Source of the DNA: Hyphomicrobium sp.
GTDB taxonomy: Bacteria > Pseudomonadota > Alphaproteobacteria > Rhizobiales > Hyphomicrobiaceae
Reading direction: 5' to 3'
DNA length: 64,000 nucleotides
Assembly: GCF_009026145.1 (NCBI RefSeq)
Contig: NZ_WBUE01000005.1
Span: forward strand, 1 to 64,000
This document shows positions 1 through 8,501 of the stretch, piece by piece. Every line of letters begins with the position of its first letter. Position 1 is the first letter of the stretch. Under the pieces are notes generated by a model. That model was not told where the DNA came from. It worked only from the letters and a program-made list of their open reading frames with translations, and ran no database searches. A program made the position numbers and the translations under genes.

Positions 1-1
1 C

Positions 2-2380
2 ACCCCAACCCCGCCACCGGCCGAGCCGCCGCCGCTCGATACGCCTGCGACCTACCAGCCCGGTGAAGGCGGCATCGACAGCGGCACGGTGCAGATGTCG
101 CCGGTCGAGGGCAGCGCCGTTTCGATCGGCAAATTCCCCGGTGCCGTCGGTCGCGGCAATGCCGAGGACATCAATCGCACCGGCTACACCTACGCGCCGG
201 AAGTTTTGCAGCAGACGGTTCCGGGCGTCATCATCGAGGACGCGCAGGGCAACGTGTTCCAGCGCAACTTGCAGTACCGCGGCTTTGAATCCTCGCCCGT
301 CAACGGCGTGCCGCAGGGCCTTGCAGTCTATCAGAACGGCGTGCGCATCAACGAGTCCTTCGGCGACATCGTCAACTACGACTTCCTGCCCGACAACGCC
401 ATCGACGGCATGACCATCATCGGCGCCAACCCGGTGTTCGGTCTCAACGCCATCGGCGGCGCGGTGACCATCTTCATGCGCGACGGCTTCAGCTACGAGG
501 GCGCCGAGCTCGACGTGCGCGGCGGCTCGTTCGGCCGCTACCAGGGCGCACTGACGGTCGGCCACAACAGCGGCTCGTGGGGCGGCTTTCTGGCGCTGGA
601 AGGCATCCACGACAACGGCTATCGCGACTTCTCGGCTTCGCGCATTCGCCGCATGTACACGGACCTGGGCGCCAAGGGCGACGGCTCGGAGTTCCACCTG
701 AACTTCACCGGCGCGGCAAACTTCGTCGGCGTGACCGCGGCGGCGCCCGTGCAGCTGCTGGCGCTCGACTGGAGCAACACGTTCACCTCGCCGCAGACGA
801 CCAAGAACCAGGTGGCGATGACCTCGCTCAACGGCAATATCGACGTATCGCCGACCTGGTCGCTGCAGGGTGTCGGCTACTACCGCTGGTTCAAGCAGTC
901 GCACGTCGACGGCAACATCTCGGAAGCAGAGGAGTGCACTGGCATTCCGGGCGTGCTCTGTCTCGAAGGTGAGGACGACGAGCTGCTCATCGGCTCCGGC
1001 CCCGGCGTCAATCCGAACGGCACCATCCCCGAGGACATCACCGACCCGATCGGCTCGCTCGACAACACCTCGCAGCTCGCCAACAGTTGGGGCATCGCCG
1101 GGCAGGCCGTGAGCAAGGCGCCGCTGTTCAATCTCGGCAACCAGTTCCTCATCGGCGCCAGCTACGACCACGGCAACGTCGGTTATGGCGCCTCCTCGAC
1201 GCTGGGCGGCTTTGCGCCGAAGTTCGTCGTCACCAGCCTCGGCATCGAGCTGCTCGGACCCGATGAGGTCTCGCCGCGCGACCTGACGACGATCAACGAC
1301 TACTACGGCATCTACTTCTCCAACACGCTCGACCTCACCACCGACCTCACGCTGACCGTCGGCGGCCGCTACAACTTCGCTCGCGTGCAGATCATCGACG
1401 AGACGGGCACGGCGCCACAGCTCAACGGCGACAACACGTTCCAGCGCTTCAATCCGATGGTGGGCAGCACCTACCTCATTCACCCGGGGCTGACGCTCTA
1501 TGCCAGCTATGCGGAGGCCAACCGCGCCCCGACGCCGGCCGAACTCGCCTGTGCCGACCCGAACTTCCCCTGTCTCCTCGAAAGCTTCCTGACCGCCGAC
1601 CCGCCGCTCGATCAGGTCGTGTCGCACACCTGGGAGCTCGGTTTGCGTGGCAAGATGATCGGCAACAGCAATCAGCGCCTCGAATGGAGCGCCGGCCTGT
1701 TCCACGCCCTCAACAGCGACGACATCATCACCATCGCCGACCAGATCTCGGGCCGCGGCTACTTCGATAACGTGGGCGACACGCTGCGGCAGGGCATCGA
1801 AATCGGCGCCCGCTACACCGACCCGCGCTGGTTGCTGTATGCCAACTACGCGCTCGTCGACGCGACATTCCAGTCGAGCTTCGTCATCGCCTCGCCCAAC
1901 AATCCTTCTCCGGCAGCCTTCAACTGCGAGGACGGACCGGGCACACCCGTCGATCCCGATGAGCCGCTGTGCGTGCAGGTCAACAGCGGCGACACCATTC
2001 CCGGCGTGCCGCTCAACCGCTTCAAGGCCGGCTTCGACTACCTGATCACGCCGCAGTGGAGATTCGGCGCCGACCTCGTCGCCGCCTCGAGCCAGATCTT
2101 CTTCGGCGATGAAGGCAACGACAACGCCCCGCTGGCCGGCTACGCCAAGGTCGACCTGCACACCTTCTACGACGTGACCGAGAACGTGCAGCTCTATGGC
2201 CTCGTCTATAACCTGTTCAACTCGGAGTACGGCCTGTTCGGCAACTTCTTCAATCTCGAGGCGGCCAACGAGGCCTCCGAGGCCAATCCGGCAACCGGCC
2301 CGGACTTCTTCACCAACGCGCGCACCATCACGCCGGCGCCACCGCTCACGGCCTACGCCGGCATGAAGATCCACTACTAG
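2..2380 (+). CDS. TonB-dependent receptor, 5'-truncated by window edge
   Basis: Outer-membrane TonB-dependent receptor, expected to import a ligand across the outer membrane using TonB energy. The reading frame is open from base 2, so the start lies outside the window; the ATG at 89 is internal. A plug domain is visible early (AEDINRTGYTY, then YRGFESSPVNG and GLNAIGGAVT, typical of plug strands), followed by a long barrel region rich in alternating aromatic residues and ending in an aromatic C-terminus (MKIHY), as outer-membrane barrels do. The barrel holds three closely spaced Cys pairs (ECTGIPGVLC, CADPNFPC, CEDGPG...LC), probably disulphide-bonded outer loops. The Pro-rich stretch before the plug (PTPPPAEPPP) may be a linker from a signal or TonB-box region. 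The substrate cannot be read from the sequence. No transport partner lies nearby. Confidence 0.9.
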   Translation, partial: TPTPPPAEPPPLDTPATYQPGEGGIDSGTVQMSPVEGSAVSIGKFPGAVGRGNAEDINRTGYTYAPEVLQQTVPGVIIEDAQGNVFQRNLQYRGFESSPVNGVPQGLAVYQNGVRINESFGDIVNYDFLPDNAIDGMTIIGANPVFGLNAIGGAVTIFMRDGFSYEGAELDVRGGSFGRYQGALTVGHNSGSWGGFLALEGIHDNGYRDFSASRIRRMYTDLGAKGDGSEFHLNFTGAANFVGVTAAAPVQLLALDWSNTFTSPQTTKNQVAMTSLNGNIDVSPTWSLQGVGYYRWFKQSHVDGNISEAEECTGIPGVLCLEGEDDELLIGSGPGVNPNGTIPEDITDPIGSLDNTSQLANSWGIAGQAVSKAPLFNLGNQFLIGASYDHGNVGYGASSTLGGFAPKFVVTSLGIELLGPDEVSPRDLTTINDYYGIYFSNTLDLTTDLTLTVGGRYNFARVQIIDETGTAPQLNGDNTFQRFNPMVGSTYLIHPGLTLYASYAEANRAPTPAELACADPNFPCLLESFLTADPPLDQVVSHTWELGLRGKMIGNSNQRLEWSAGLFHALNSDDIITIADQISGRGYFDNVGDTLRQGIEIGARYTDPRWLLYANYALVDATFQSSFVIASPNNPSPAAFNCEDGPGTPVDPDEPLCVQVNSGDTIPGVPLNRFKAGFDYLITPQWRFGADLVAASSQIFFGDEGNDNAPLAGYAKVDLHTFYDVTENVQLYGLVYNLFNSEYGLFGNFFNLEAANEASEANPATGPDFFTNARTITPAPPLTAYAGMKIHY

Positions 2381-2388
2381 CGTTCACA

Positions 2389-2530
2389 TCTGTCATCCCG
2401 GAAGCCGTGAACATAGTGAGCGGCTTTCCGGGACCCAGCGTAAGGGTCGTCGAAGACTCTAACGATGGGAGCATTCGCTGGCTCCCGGGTCTCGCTGCAG
2501 CTTGCGCCTCCGCTCGCCCGGGATGGCAGA
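2389..2530. repeat. MITE/REP-like composite palindrome
   Basis: About 140 bp bounded by a 13-bp inverted repeat with one mismatch (TCTGTCATCCCGG and CCGGGATGGCAGA). An inner hairpin pairs CCGGAAGCCG with CGGCTTTCCGG, and a second inner GC-rich half follows. It sits directly after the receptor stop codon and could also act as a transcription terminator. The look is that of short non-autonomous palindromic repeats common between genes in Hyphomicrobiales. No other clear copy was found in this window. Confidence 0.65.
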
Positions 2531-2556
2531 CCCAGCTATCAGACGTGCCTTGCGGC

Positions 2557-2928
2557 CTACATCTGCGTGACGTAGGCGCGCTCCTCGATCACATCGAACT
2601 CGCAAACCGGAGAGGGTGCCCCGCCACCAAGCGTCAGCACGACGTGCGGGTGCCTGAAGCGGGCCGGCCAGCGCTCGCTGCTGAGCTGCCAGATCTGCAC
2701 GTCGACGTTGGAGCGTCCGATGGCGAGATCGACGGAAGCGGGCCGCGTCCATAGCGGAGATGCGCCGCCGGTCGGCGTCAAGGCCTGCGCGCTCTGGCAG
2801 GCGGCGATGGCGCGCTCGCGGTAGGCGCGGATCAGCGCCTCCTGGGCGCCGTCGCGGTAGAGGCGCTCCTGGGCCCAGATCTTCGCGCCCGCCAGCACGG
2901 CGAGCGTGATAACGAGGGCTCTCAGCAT
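2557..2928 (-). CDS. small secreted or membrane-anchored hypothetical protein
   Basis: A 123-residue protein that I do not recognise. The ATG at 2928 opens a protein with a hydrophobic N-terminal stretch (ALVITLAVLAGA) fitting a signal peptide or anchor, followed by a soluble region with conserved-looking hydrophobic strands (VDVQIWQL, HVVLTLGGG) and two cysteines. The ORF track extends this frame to 557 residues through the antisense of hprA; that upstream part is Arg/Leu/Asp-biased shadow sequence and is rejected. The gene is convergent with the receptor across the palindromic repeat and divergent from hprA. Confidence 0.6.
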   Translation of the reverse strand: MLRALVITLAVLAGAKIWAQERLYRDGAQEALIRAYRERAIAACQSAQALTPTGGASPLWTRPASVDLAIGRSNVDVQIWQLSSERWPARFRHPHVVLTLGGGAPSPVCEFDVIEERAYVTQM

Positions 2929-3129
2929 GGCGGACGCGCTCCACCGAGGATAAGACGACCCACCGGTGGCATGCCGCGGCGCACCAAGCAGGGTAGGTCC
3001 GAGTTTCCCCGGGGTTGGTGAATAAAGAGTTGCCGAGCGTATCGCCGCGCTTGTCAGGGCGCCGTCATTGCGGCATGGATCGCGGCCAGTTCGCCGCAAG
3101 TTCGCATACCCGGGGGGAAGGACCGACCT

Positions 3130-4095
3130 ATGAAGAAGAAAATACTCATCACCTGGCCACTGCCGGAGGCCGTCATGGCTCGCGCCCGGGCCACCTACGA
3201 CGTGATCGCGCACGGGGACAACCCCAAGATCACCGTCGACGAGATGCTGGAGACTGCCAAGTCGGTCGACGCCATCCTGCTGACACTCAACGAGAAGTGT
3301 CCGAAGGCGGTCATTGAGAAGATCCCCGAGAACATCAAGTGCATCTCGACCTTCTCCATCGGCTTCGACCACATCGATCTCGAGGCCTGCAAGGCGCGTG
3401 GCATCAAGGTGGGCAACGCGCCGCACGGCGTCACCGTCGCCACCGCCGAGATCGCCATGCTCTTGCTGCTCGGCTCGGCGCGCCGCGCCTCCGAAGGCGA
3501 GCGCATGATTCGCACCCGCTCCTGGCCCGGCTGGCAGCCGCTGCAGCTCGTCGGTCAGCGGCTCGACGGCAAGAAGCTCGGCATCTACGGCTTCGGCAAG
3601 ATCGGCCAGGCGTTGGCGCAGCGCGCCCGCGGCTTCGACATGGAAATCCATTACTACGATATCTACCGGGCCAAGCCCGAGGTCGAGGCGAAGTACAACG
3701 CCACCTACCACGACAGCCTCGATAGCCTGCTCAAGATTTCGCAGTTCTTCTCCATCAACGCGCCCTCTACACCGGAGACGCGCTACTTCTTCAACAAGGA
3801 CGTGATCGAGAAGCTCCCCCACGGGGCCATCGTGGTGAACACGGCGCGTGGCGATCTGGTCAAGGACGAGGACATGATCGCTGGCCTGAAGTCGGGGCGT
3901 CTCGGCTATGCCGGTCTCGACGTGTTCGCCGGCGAGCCAAAGATCAACGAGGGCTATTACGATCTGCCCAACACGTTCCTCTTCCCGCACCTTGGGAGCG
4001 CGGCGATCGAAGCGCGCAACCAGATGGGCTATGAGGCGCTCGACAACATCGACGCCTTCTTCGCCGGCAAGGAGATGCCGTTCAAGCTCGCGTAA
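3130..4095 (+). CDS. hprA: D-glycerate dehydrogenase / hydroxypyruvate reductase
   Basis: NAD(P)H-dependent reduction of hydroxypyruvate to D-glycerate, the step after serine-glyoxylate transamination in the serine cycle. The 321-residue protein resembles, from memory and nearly throughout, the D-glycerate dehydrogenase of Hyphomicrobium methylovorum (start KKILITWPLPEA, ending in a short ALA-type tail). The nucleotide-binding loop GFGKIGQA lies near residue 154. The catalytic Arg of the VVNTARGDLV segment, the following Asp/Glu region and the His of FLFPHLGSAA form the usual D-2-hydroxyacid dehydrogenase active site. A GGGGGAAGGACC ribosome-binding region precedes the ATG. sgaA lies 2 kb downstream, beyond a DUF4389 gene and an amidase on the other strand. 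Confidence 0.93.
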   Translation: MKKKILITWPLPEAVMARARATYDVIAHGDNPKITVDEMLETAKSVDAILLTLNEKCPKAVIEKIPENIKCISTFSIGFDHIDLEACKARGIKVGNAPHGVTVATAEIAMLLLLGSARRASEGERMIRTRSWPGWQPLQLVGQRLDGKKLGIYGFGKIGQALAQRARGFDMEIHYYDIYRAKPEVEAKYNATYHDSLDSLLKISQFFSINAPSTPETRYFFNKDVIEKLPHGAIVVNTARGDLVKDEDMIAGLKSGRLGYAGLDVFAGEPKINEGYYDLPNTFLFPHLGSAAIEARNQMGYEALDNIDAFFAGKEMPFKLA

Positions 4096-4212
4096 GCTGC
4101 GGGGTCGGCAGAAGCAAAAAGGTAAGACGAGAGGGGGAAGCTCGGGGGATGGTGTGAGGCGGCGCCAGGCTCCGCTTGGGGAAGCGGGGCGGCGCAATGA
4201 GGAGCACTGCCA

Positions 4213-4512
4213 ATGGAACCTACCGAGCAAGCCACGACCGAGCAGCGCAAGTCCACCTTCGGTGATACCGCCGTGTGGATGCGCGGACTGTTCATGCTTC
4301 TACTGCTGCTGGCCTTCGGCGTCGGCCAGGGCCTGCTGTGGCTCTTGGCGATCGTGCAGTTCTTGTGGCTCATCTTTGCCGGGGAGCCGAATGCCTTTCT
4401 TGCGCGGTTCGGCCAGTCCTTGTCTCTGTGGCTTGCCGAGACGGGACGCTATGTCTCCTGCGCCAGCGACGTGAAGCCGTTCCCGTGGGCACCCTGGCCG
4501 TCGGCGCAGTAA
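4213..4512 (+). CDS. DUF4389 family small membrane protein
   Basis: A 99-residue protein with two hydrophobic segments (about residues 23-40 and 42-57) and the C-terminal pattern of DUF4389 proteins (FLWLIFAGEPN, then a PFPW motif). The family occurs widely in proteobacteria without assigned function. An ATGAGGAGCACTGCCA sequence upstream of the ATG contains a good Shine-Dalgarno match. It follows hprA on the same strand with a gap of about 115 bases, and it converges with the amidase only 3 bases away. Confidence 0.75.
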   Translation: MEPTEQATTEQRKSTFGDTAVWMRGLFMLLLLLAFGVGQGLLWLLAIVQFLWLIFAGEPNAFLARFGQSLSLWLAETGRYVSCASDVKPFPWAPWPSAQ

Positions 4513-4515
4513 GCA

Positions 4516-5853
4516 TCAGTCGGCGACCTCGGTCACAAGCCAGCGCGCGGTGCGCAGCAGGCGCGCATCGTCGTGCCGCGGGCCGACGAGCTGCACACCG
4601 ACCGGCAGGCCTTTGGCTTGCAGTAGCGGCAGCGACACGGCCGGCATGCCGAGGTAGGTCCACAGGCCGTTCATGATCGGACTACCTGTCGTGCCGAGAC
4701 CCTCCGGCGCCGGCCCTAGCGCGGCGGGGGTGAGAATGGCGCTGAACGTCTTCAGCGTCGCCGTGATGGCGCGGTAGGCAGGCTCGCGGCCGGTGATGGC
4801 CCGCAGGTACAGCTGCGCGTCGATGTCACGACCCGCTTCGAGGCGCTGCGTCAAGCCGGGCGAGATCAGCTGCGGCGCTTCATCCATCAGCGGGCCGTAG
4901 TAGTGCGCGTTCTCGGCCAGCTGCACGATCCGCTGCCACTCGATGACGTCGGCGAGCAGCGGGATGTCGAACTCGACGACGCGCTCGCCGAGCCGCGCGG
5001 CAAGCGCGGCAAATGCGGTTTGCATCTCAGGGTCGGTATCCACCCAGGGCGGCGGTTTGACAAACGCCAGACGCGGCGGGATCGGTGGACGCGCCCGCGC
5101 CGTGCCGAGCAGCCCCGGCCGTCCACGACGGATGCTCGTCGCGTCGTCGGGATCGAAGGCAGTCATGCAGTCGGTGAGGAGGGCGAGATCCTCCACCGAG
5201 CGCCCGTAGACGCCGACGGTGTCGAGGGTATGCGACTGCATCAGGACGCCGCCGCGCGGGACGAGGCCGAGCGTCGGCTTGAAACCGTAGACGCCGCAGA
5301 ACGAGGCGGGGCGGATGATGGAGCCGGCGGTCTGACTGCCGAGTGCCGCGGGCACCATGCCGTCGGCGACGGCCGCCGCCGATCCGGCCGACGATCCGCC
5401 GGGCGTGTGGGCGAGGTTGTGGGGATTATGCGTGCGCGCCGGCGTCAGCAGGGCCAGCTCCGTCGTCACCGTCTTCCCCATGATCACCGCACCGGCACTG
5501 CGTAGGGCGGCGACGCAGGTGGCGTCGCGCTCGGGCCGGCGCCCGGCGAAGACGGGTGAGCCATTCTCAGTCGGCAGATCGCAGGTATCGATGATGTCCT
5601 TGATGCCGATCGGCACGCCGTGCAATGCACCCGCGGCGGGGCGCGCGCGCAGCGCGGCGTCCGCCTCGCGCGCCTGCGCCAGCGCCAGGTCGGGATCGAG
5701 GTGCTCCCAGGCCTGCACCTCGTCCTCCCGCGCGCCGATGCGCGCCAGGCAGGCGCGGACGAGCTCCTCCGAAGAAAGCACACCGTCGCGGATGGCTTCG
5801 GCCGCGGTGGTCGCCGTGAGCGCGGTGGGGTCTGCTATGCGGGGTCGACTCAT
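4516..5853 (-). CDS. amidase (amidase-signature family)
   Basis: Amide-hydrolysing enzyme of the amidase-signature family with a Ser-cisSer-Lys triad. The catalytic Lys is in GIKDIIDT (near residue 80), and the Gly/Ser-rich block GGSSAGSAAAVADG carries the cis-Ser. The nucleophilic Ser is in QTAGSIIRPASFCGVYGFKPT. The ATG at 5853 (MSRPRIADP) is chosen over the longer track ORF, whose extra 24 residues look non-coding; it gives 445 residues, usual for the family. The substrate cannot be inferred. It is divergent from sgaA across a 276-base gap in which I see no gene. Confidence 0.88.
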   Translation of the reverse strand: MSRPRIADPTALTATTAAEAIRDGVLSSEELVRACLARIGAREDEVQAWEHLDPDLALAQAREADAALRARPAAGALHGVPIGIKDIIDTCDLPTENGSPVFAGRRPERDATCVAALRSAGAVIMGKTVTTELALLTPARTHNPHNLAHTPGGSSAGSAAAVADGMVPAALGSQTAGSIIRPASFCGVYGFKPTLGLVPRGGVLMQSHTLDTVGVYGRSVEDLALLTDCMTAFDPDDATSIRRGRPGLLGTARARPPIPPRLAFVKPPPWVDTDPEMQTAFAALAARLGERVVEFDIPLLADVIEWQRIVQLAENAHYYGPLMDEAPQLISPGLTQRLEAGRDIDAQLYLRAITGREPAYRAITATLKTFSAILTPAALGPAPEGLGTTGSPIMNGLWTYLGMPAVSLPLLQAKGLPVGVQLVGPRHDDARLLRTARWLVTEVAD

Positions 5854-6129
5854 ACTTTCGGCGAAGCTCCGGCGGGCAGGCTGTGTCTCGAGGGTGGCAT
5901 CAGCGCAGCCGCCACAAGGCTGCAAACACTTGGTTTCCTCATCCCTTAACGGGCCCGAGCCTCCTGCTCAATCTCAGCGCAGATGGCTTGACGGACCTTC
6001 GTCTTCCTACCTATAGCTGCTCCCTTCGCCGACAAAAGAATACCCCCTGGGGTGCCTCATGCTCGGTTTCGACCGGGGCGCCATAGGGATTGCTGCGAGA
6101 TGCGAAGAGCATTGCCGAGGGGAACGCCA

Positions 6130-7323
6130 ATGGCCAATCAGACCGGCCGCCATTTCCTGCAGATTCCTGGACCGACGCCGGTGCCGGAGCGGATTCTCAA
6201 TGCCATGTCGCGGCAGATGCTCGACCATCGCGGCCCGGCGTTCGGCGAGTTCGGCCTCAAGCTCCTCGCCGACATCAAGTCGATCTTCAAGACGTCGAAC
6301 CCGGTGATCATTTACCCTTCCTCCGGTACCGGTGCCTGGGAGGCGGGCTTCGTCAACACGCTGTCGCCGGGCGACCATGTTCTCGTCATCGAGACCGGTC
6401 AGTTCGCTGTCCTGTGGCGCAACATGGCGGAGCGACTGGGCTTGAAGCCCGAGGTGCTGCATACCGATTGGCACAGCGGTGGCGATGCCGATGCGCTCGA
6501 GGCGCGCCTGAAAAAGGACAAGGCGCACGACATCAAGGCCGTGTGCGTCGTGCACAACGAGACCTCGACCGGCGCTCGGACGTGGATCGATGACATCCGC
6601 AAGGCGATGGACGGCGCCCGTCATCCGGCGCTGCTGATGGTCGATGCGGTCTCCTCGCTGGCGGCCATGGATTTCCGCCACGACGAGTGGGGCGTCGACG
6701 TCGCCGTATCCGGCTCGCAAAAGGGTCTGATGCTGCCGCCGGGGCTGTCGTTCACCGCCGTCAGCCAGAAGGCGCTCGCCGCCTCGAAACAGGCGAAGCT
6801 GCCGCGCTCCTACTGGAATTGGGACGATATGCTCGCCATCAACGCCGCCGGCACGTTTCCCTATACGCCGGCCATCGGCCAGCTTTACGGGCTCGCCGAG
6901 GCGATCGCCATGCTGCACGAGGAGGGCCTCGACAACGTCTTTGCGCGCCATGAGCGCCTGGCCGAGGCCACGCGCAGGGCGGTGCGCGGCTGGGGGCTCG
7001 AGACGTGGTGCCGCGATCCCAGAGCGCATTCGCCGGCCGTCACGGCCGTCGCCATGCCCGATGGCCACAACGCCGATGCCTTCCGCAAGCTGGTGCTTGA
7101 GAACTTCAACATGTCGCTCGGCACCGGCCTCAACAAGCTGGCCGGCAAGGCATTCCGCATCGGCCACCTCGGCCATACCAACGAGCTGACCATACTCGGC
7201 GCGCTCGCCGGCGTGGAAATGGGGCTGGAGCTTGCCGACGTGCCGCATCAGAAGGGCGGCGTCGCCTCGGCCATGGCGTATCTTGCCGAGACGGTGCGGC
7301 CCGCGACCGCCAAGGCGGCCTGA
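6130..7323 (+). CDS. sgaA: serine--glyoxylate aminotransferase
   Basis: PLP enzyme (class V aminotransferase) that transaminates serine with glyoxylate to hydroxypyruvate and glycine, a central serine-cycle step whose product feeds the enzyme encoded by hprA nearby. The start MANQTGRHFLQIPGPTPVPERI is typical of the family, and SGSQKGLMLPPG contains the Schiff-base lysine. The ATG at 6130 is preceded by GAGGGGAACGCCA and replaces the longer track start. The resulting 397 residues match the family length. The long antisense ORF on the minus strand is a shadow. sgaA is not in an operon with the following minus-strand gene, which converges on it. Confidence 0.93.
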   Translation: MANQTGRHFLQIPGPTPVPERILNAMSRQMLDHRGPAFGEFGLKLLADIKSIFKTSNPVIIYPSSGTGAWEAGFVNTLSPGDHVLVIETGQFAVLWRNMAERLGLKPEVLHTDWHSGGDADALEARLKKDKAHDIKAVCVVHNETSTGARTWIDDIRKAMDGARHPALLMVDAVSSLAAMDFRHDEWGVDVAVSGSQKGLMLPPGLSFTAVSQKALAASKQAKLPRSYWNWDDMLAINAAGTFPYTPAIGQLYGLAEAIAMLHEEGLDNVFARHERLAEATRRAVRGWGLETWCRDPRAHSPAVTAVAMPDGHNADAFRKLVLENFNMSLGTGLNKLAGKAFRIGHLGHTNELTILGALAGVEMGLELADVPHQKGGVASAMAYLAETVRPATAKAA

Positions 7324-7343
7324 TCGCGAGCCCTTGAGCTCGC

Positions 7344-7652
7344 CTACTGCGCGGCAGCGCGGATGGCGGTGGCCTTGATGCCGGTCCTCGGCACGATCGA
7401 CGGACCGGAATAGCCGGCCGCGGCCAGCTCGACCTTACATTTCTGGCCGAGCTTCATGTACTTGGCGACCACGCAGCTCTTGACCTTGGCATAGGTCGGC
7501 GACGGGCCGATGCACCCCAGGCGGCGCACGTCGCTCTCGCACGCGGCGCGCAAGGCAGGTGTGACTTCCGGTGGAAGCTTCAGCTCTTCCGCGAATGCGG
7601 CCGAGCTTGCCGCCAACGCCGCACACGCGACCAGAACGCGTGATCTGCGCAT
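7344..7652 (-). CDS. small secreted Cys-rich protein (GLG1-like repeat)
   Basis: A 102-residue precursor with a clear signal peptide (MRRSRVLVACAALAASSAAFA, cleavage near AFA-EE). The mature part has four cysteines in the spacing C-x8-C ... C-x12-C, as in periplasmic Cys-rich repeat (GLG1-like) proteins of rhizobia. Function is unknown. It is convergent with sgaA, with 20 bases between stop codons. Confidence 0.72.
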   Translation of the reverse strand: MRRSRVLVACAALAASSAAFAEELKLPPEVTPALRAACESDVRRLGCIGPSPTYAKVKSCVVAKYMKLGQKCKVELAAAGYSGPSIVPRTGIKATAIRAAAQ

Positions 7653-7823
7653 ATTTGACTACCCCTCGAGTGAGTGACCCATGGCCACCATCACACACAT
7701 CGAGGCAGCAGAATGTTGACCGATGGCGCACATGCGACAGCGGACCACACGAACAAGTCGCATATCAAGTCGCATATATCGGATTGTTGCGCCGGCGGCT
7801 GGCCGGCAGGTGGCTGTGCCGGC

Positions 7824-8384
7824 TCAACTTTCTCGCTTCGCCCGGTTCGCGACGCGGGCGCGATCGAGCGCCTCGGCAACGCGCACGCTGTCGACCTCAT
7901 CCTTGTGGATGACGTCGCTGGCACCGGCAGCGATCAGGCGCGTGCGATGTGCCGGCGTCACGGTGCCGCTGACGACGATGATCGATCCGTCGAATCCGGC
8001 GTGACGCAGCTTGGGAATGGTCAGCAACGCTTCCGCCGGTGGATTGCGCATATCACCAAGAAAGGCGAGTGCCGGCATCTTTTGGCAAAGGTTGTCGAGC
8101 GCATCCGCCAGCGAGCATGCCCACCGTATCGGCACCTGATAGCCGAATAGAACATGCAGCGTAGCGGTGAGGCGTTCGGCATCGACGGCCCTATCGTCGA
8201 TGATCAGAACTTCGCTCGGCAGCTCCTGCCGGGCGCGCGACGTGGCGAGATTGCTGCGCTTGGTCAGATGCCCGCAGCCAGTCGTCCGGCCGGCTGGCTC
8301 ATCCTGAGGTTGCCGCGCGGATTGAGGCTCGAGACCAGTCGGTGCGGCGTTTTGCGCGCTTTGCGTGTACCTATGTGGAATCAT
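7824..8384 (-). CDS. stand-alone response-regulator receiver domain protein
   Basis: A CheY-like receiver domain fills roughly the last 125 residues. The acidic pair is in VLIIDD, the phospho-acceptor Asp is probably in AFLGDMR, the Thr/Ser position is in VVSGT, and the conserved Lys is in DVIHKDE. There is no output domain, so it should act by protein contact. The first 60 or so residues are Gln/Arg/Pro-rich and low in structure. The track begins at a TTG; the ATG at 8384 (MIPHRYT) is preferred, though the true start could lie closer to the receiver domain. No histidine kinase is adjacent. Confidence 0.72.
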   Translation of the reverse strand: MIPHRYTQSAQNAAPTGLEPQSARQPQDEPAGRTTGCGHLTKRSNLATSRARQELPSEVLIIDDRAVDAERLTATLHVLFGYQVPIRWACSLADALDNLCQKMPALAFLGDMRNPPAEALLTIPKLRHAGFDGSIIVVSGTVTPAHRTRLIAAGASDVIHKDEVDSVRVAEALDRARVANRAKRES

Positions 8385-8501
8385 CAACCCAGCGTAGACA
8401 GGTGGTGCGCCGTCCGCCAACTGCCAAATGGTAGCAGTTGGGGCCGCCGCCGCCAGAGGCAGTGCGGCTACGGGCAGGGTCGTGTTTCGGCGCAGCTTCT
8501 C

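Noticed and set aside
2929-4230. 557-residue minus ORF extending upstream of the small hypothetical gene
   Set aside because: It is the antisense of hprA with Arg/Leu/Asp-biased shadow composition; only the 123-residue 3' part looks coding.
6007-7248. 413-residue minus-strand ORF
   Set aside because: It lies wholly antisense to sgaA, which has full family motifs; the composition is typical of high-GC shadow frames.
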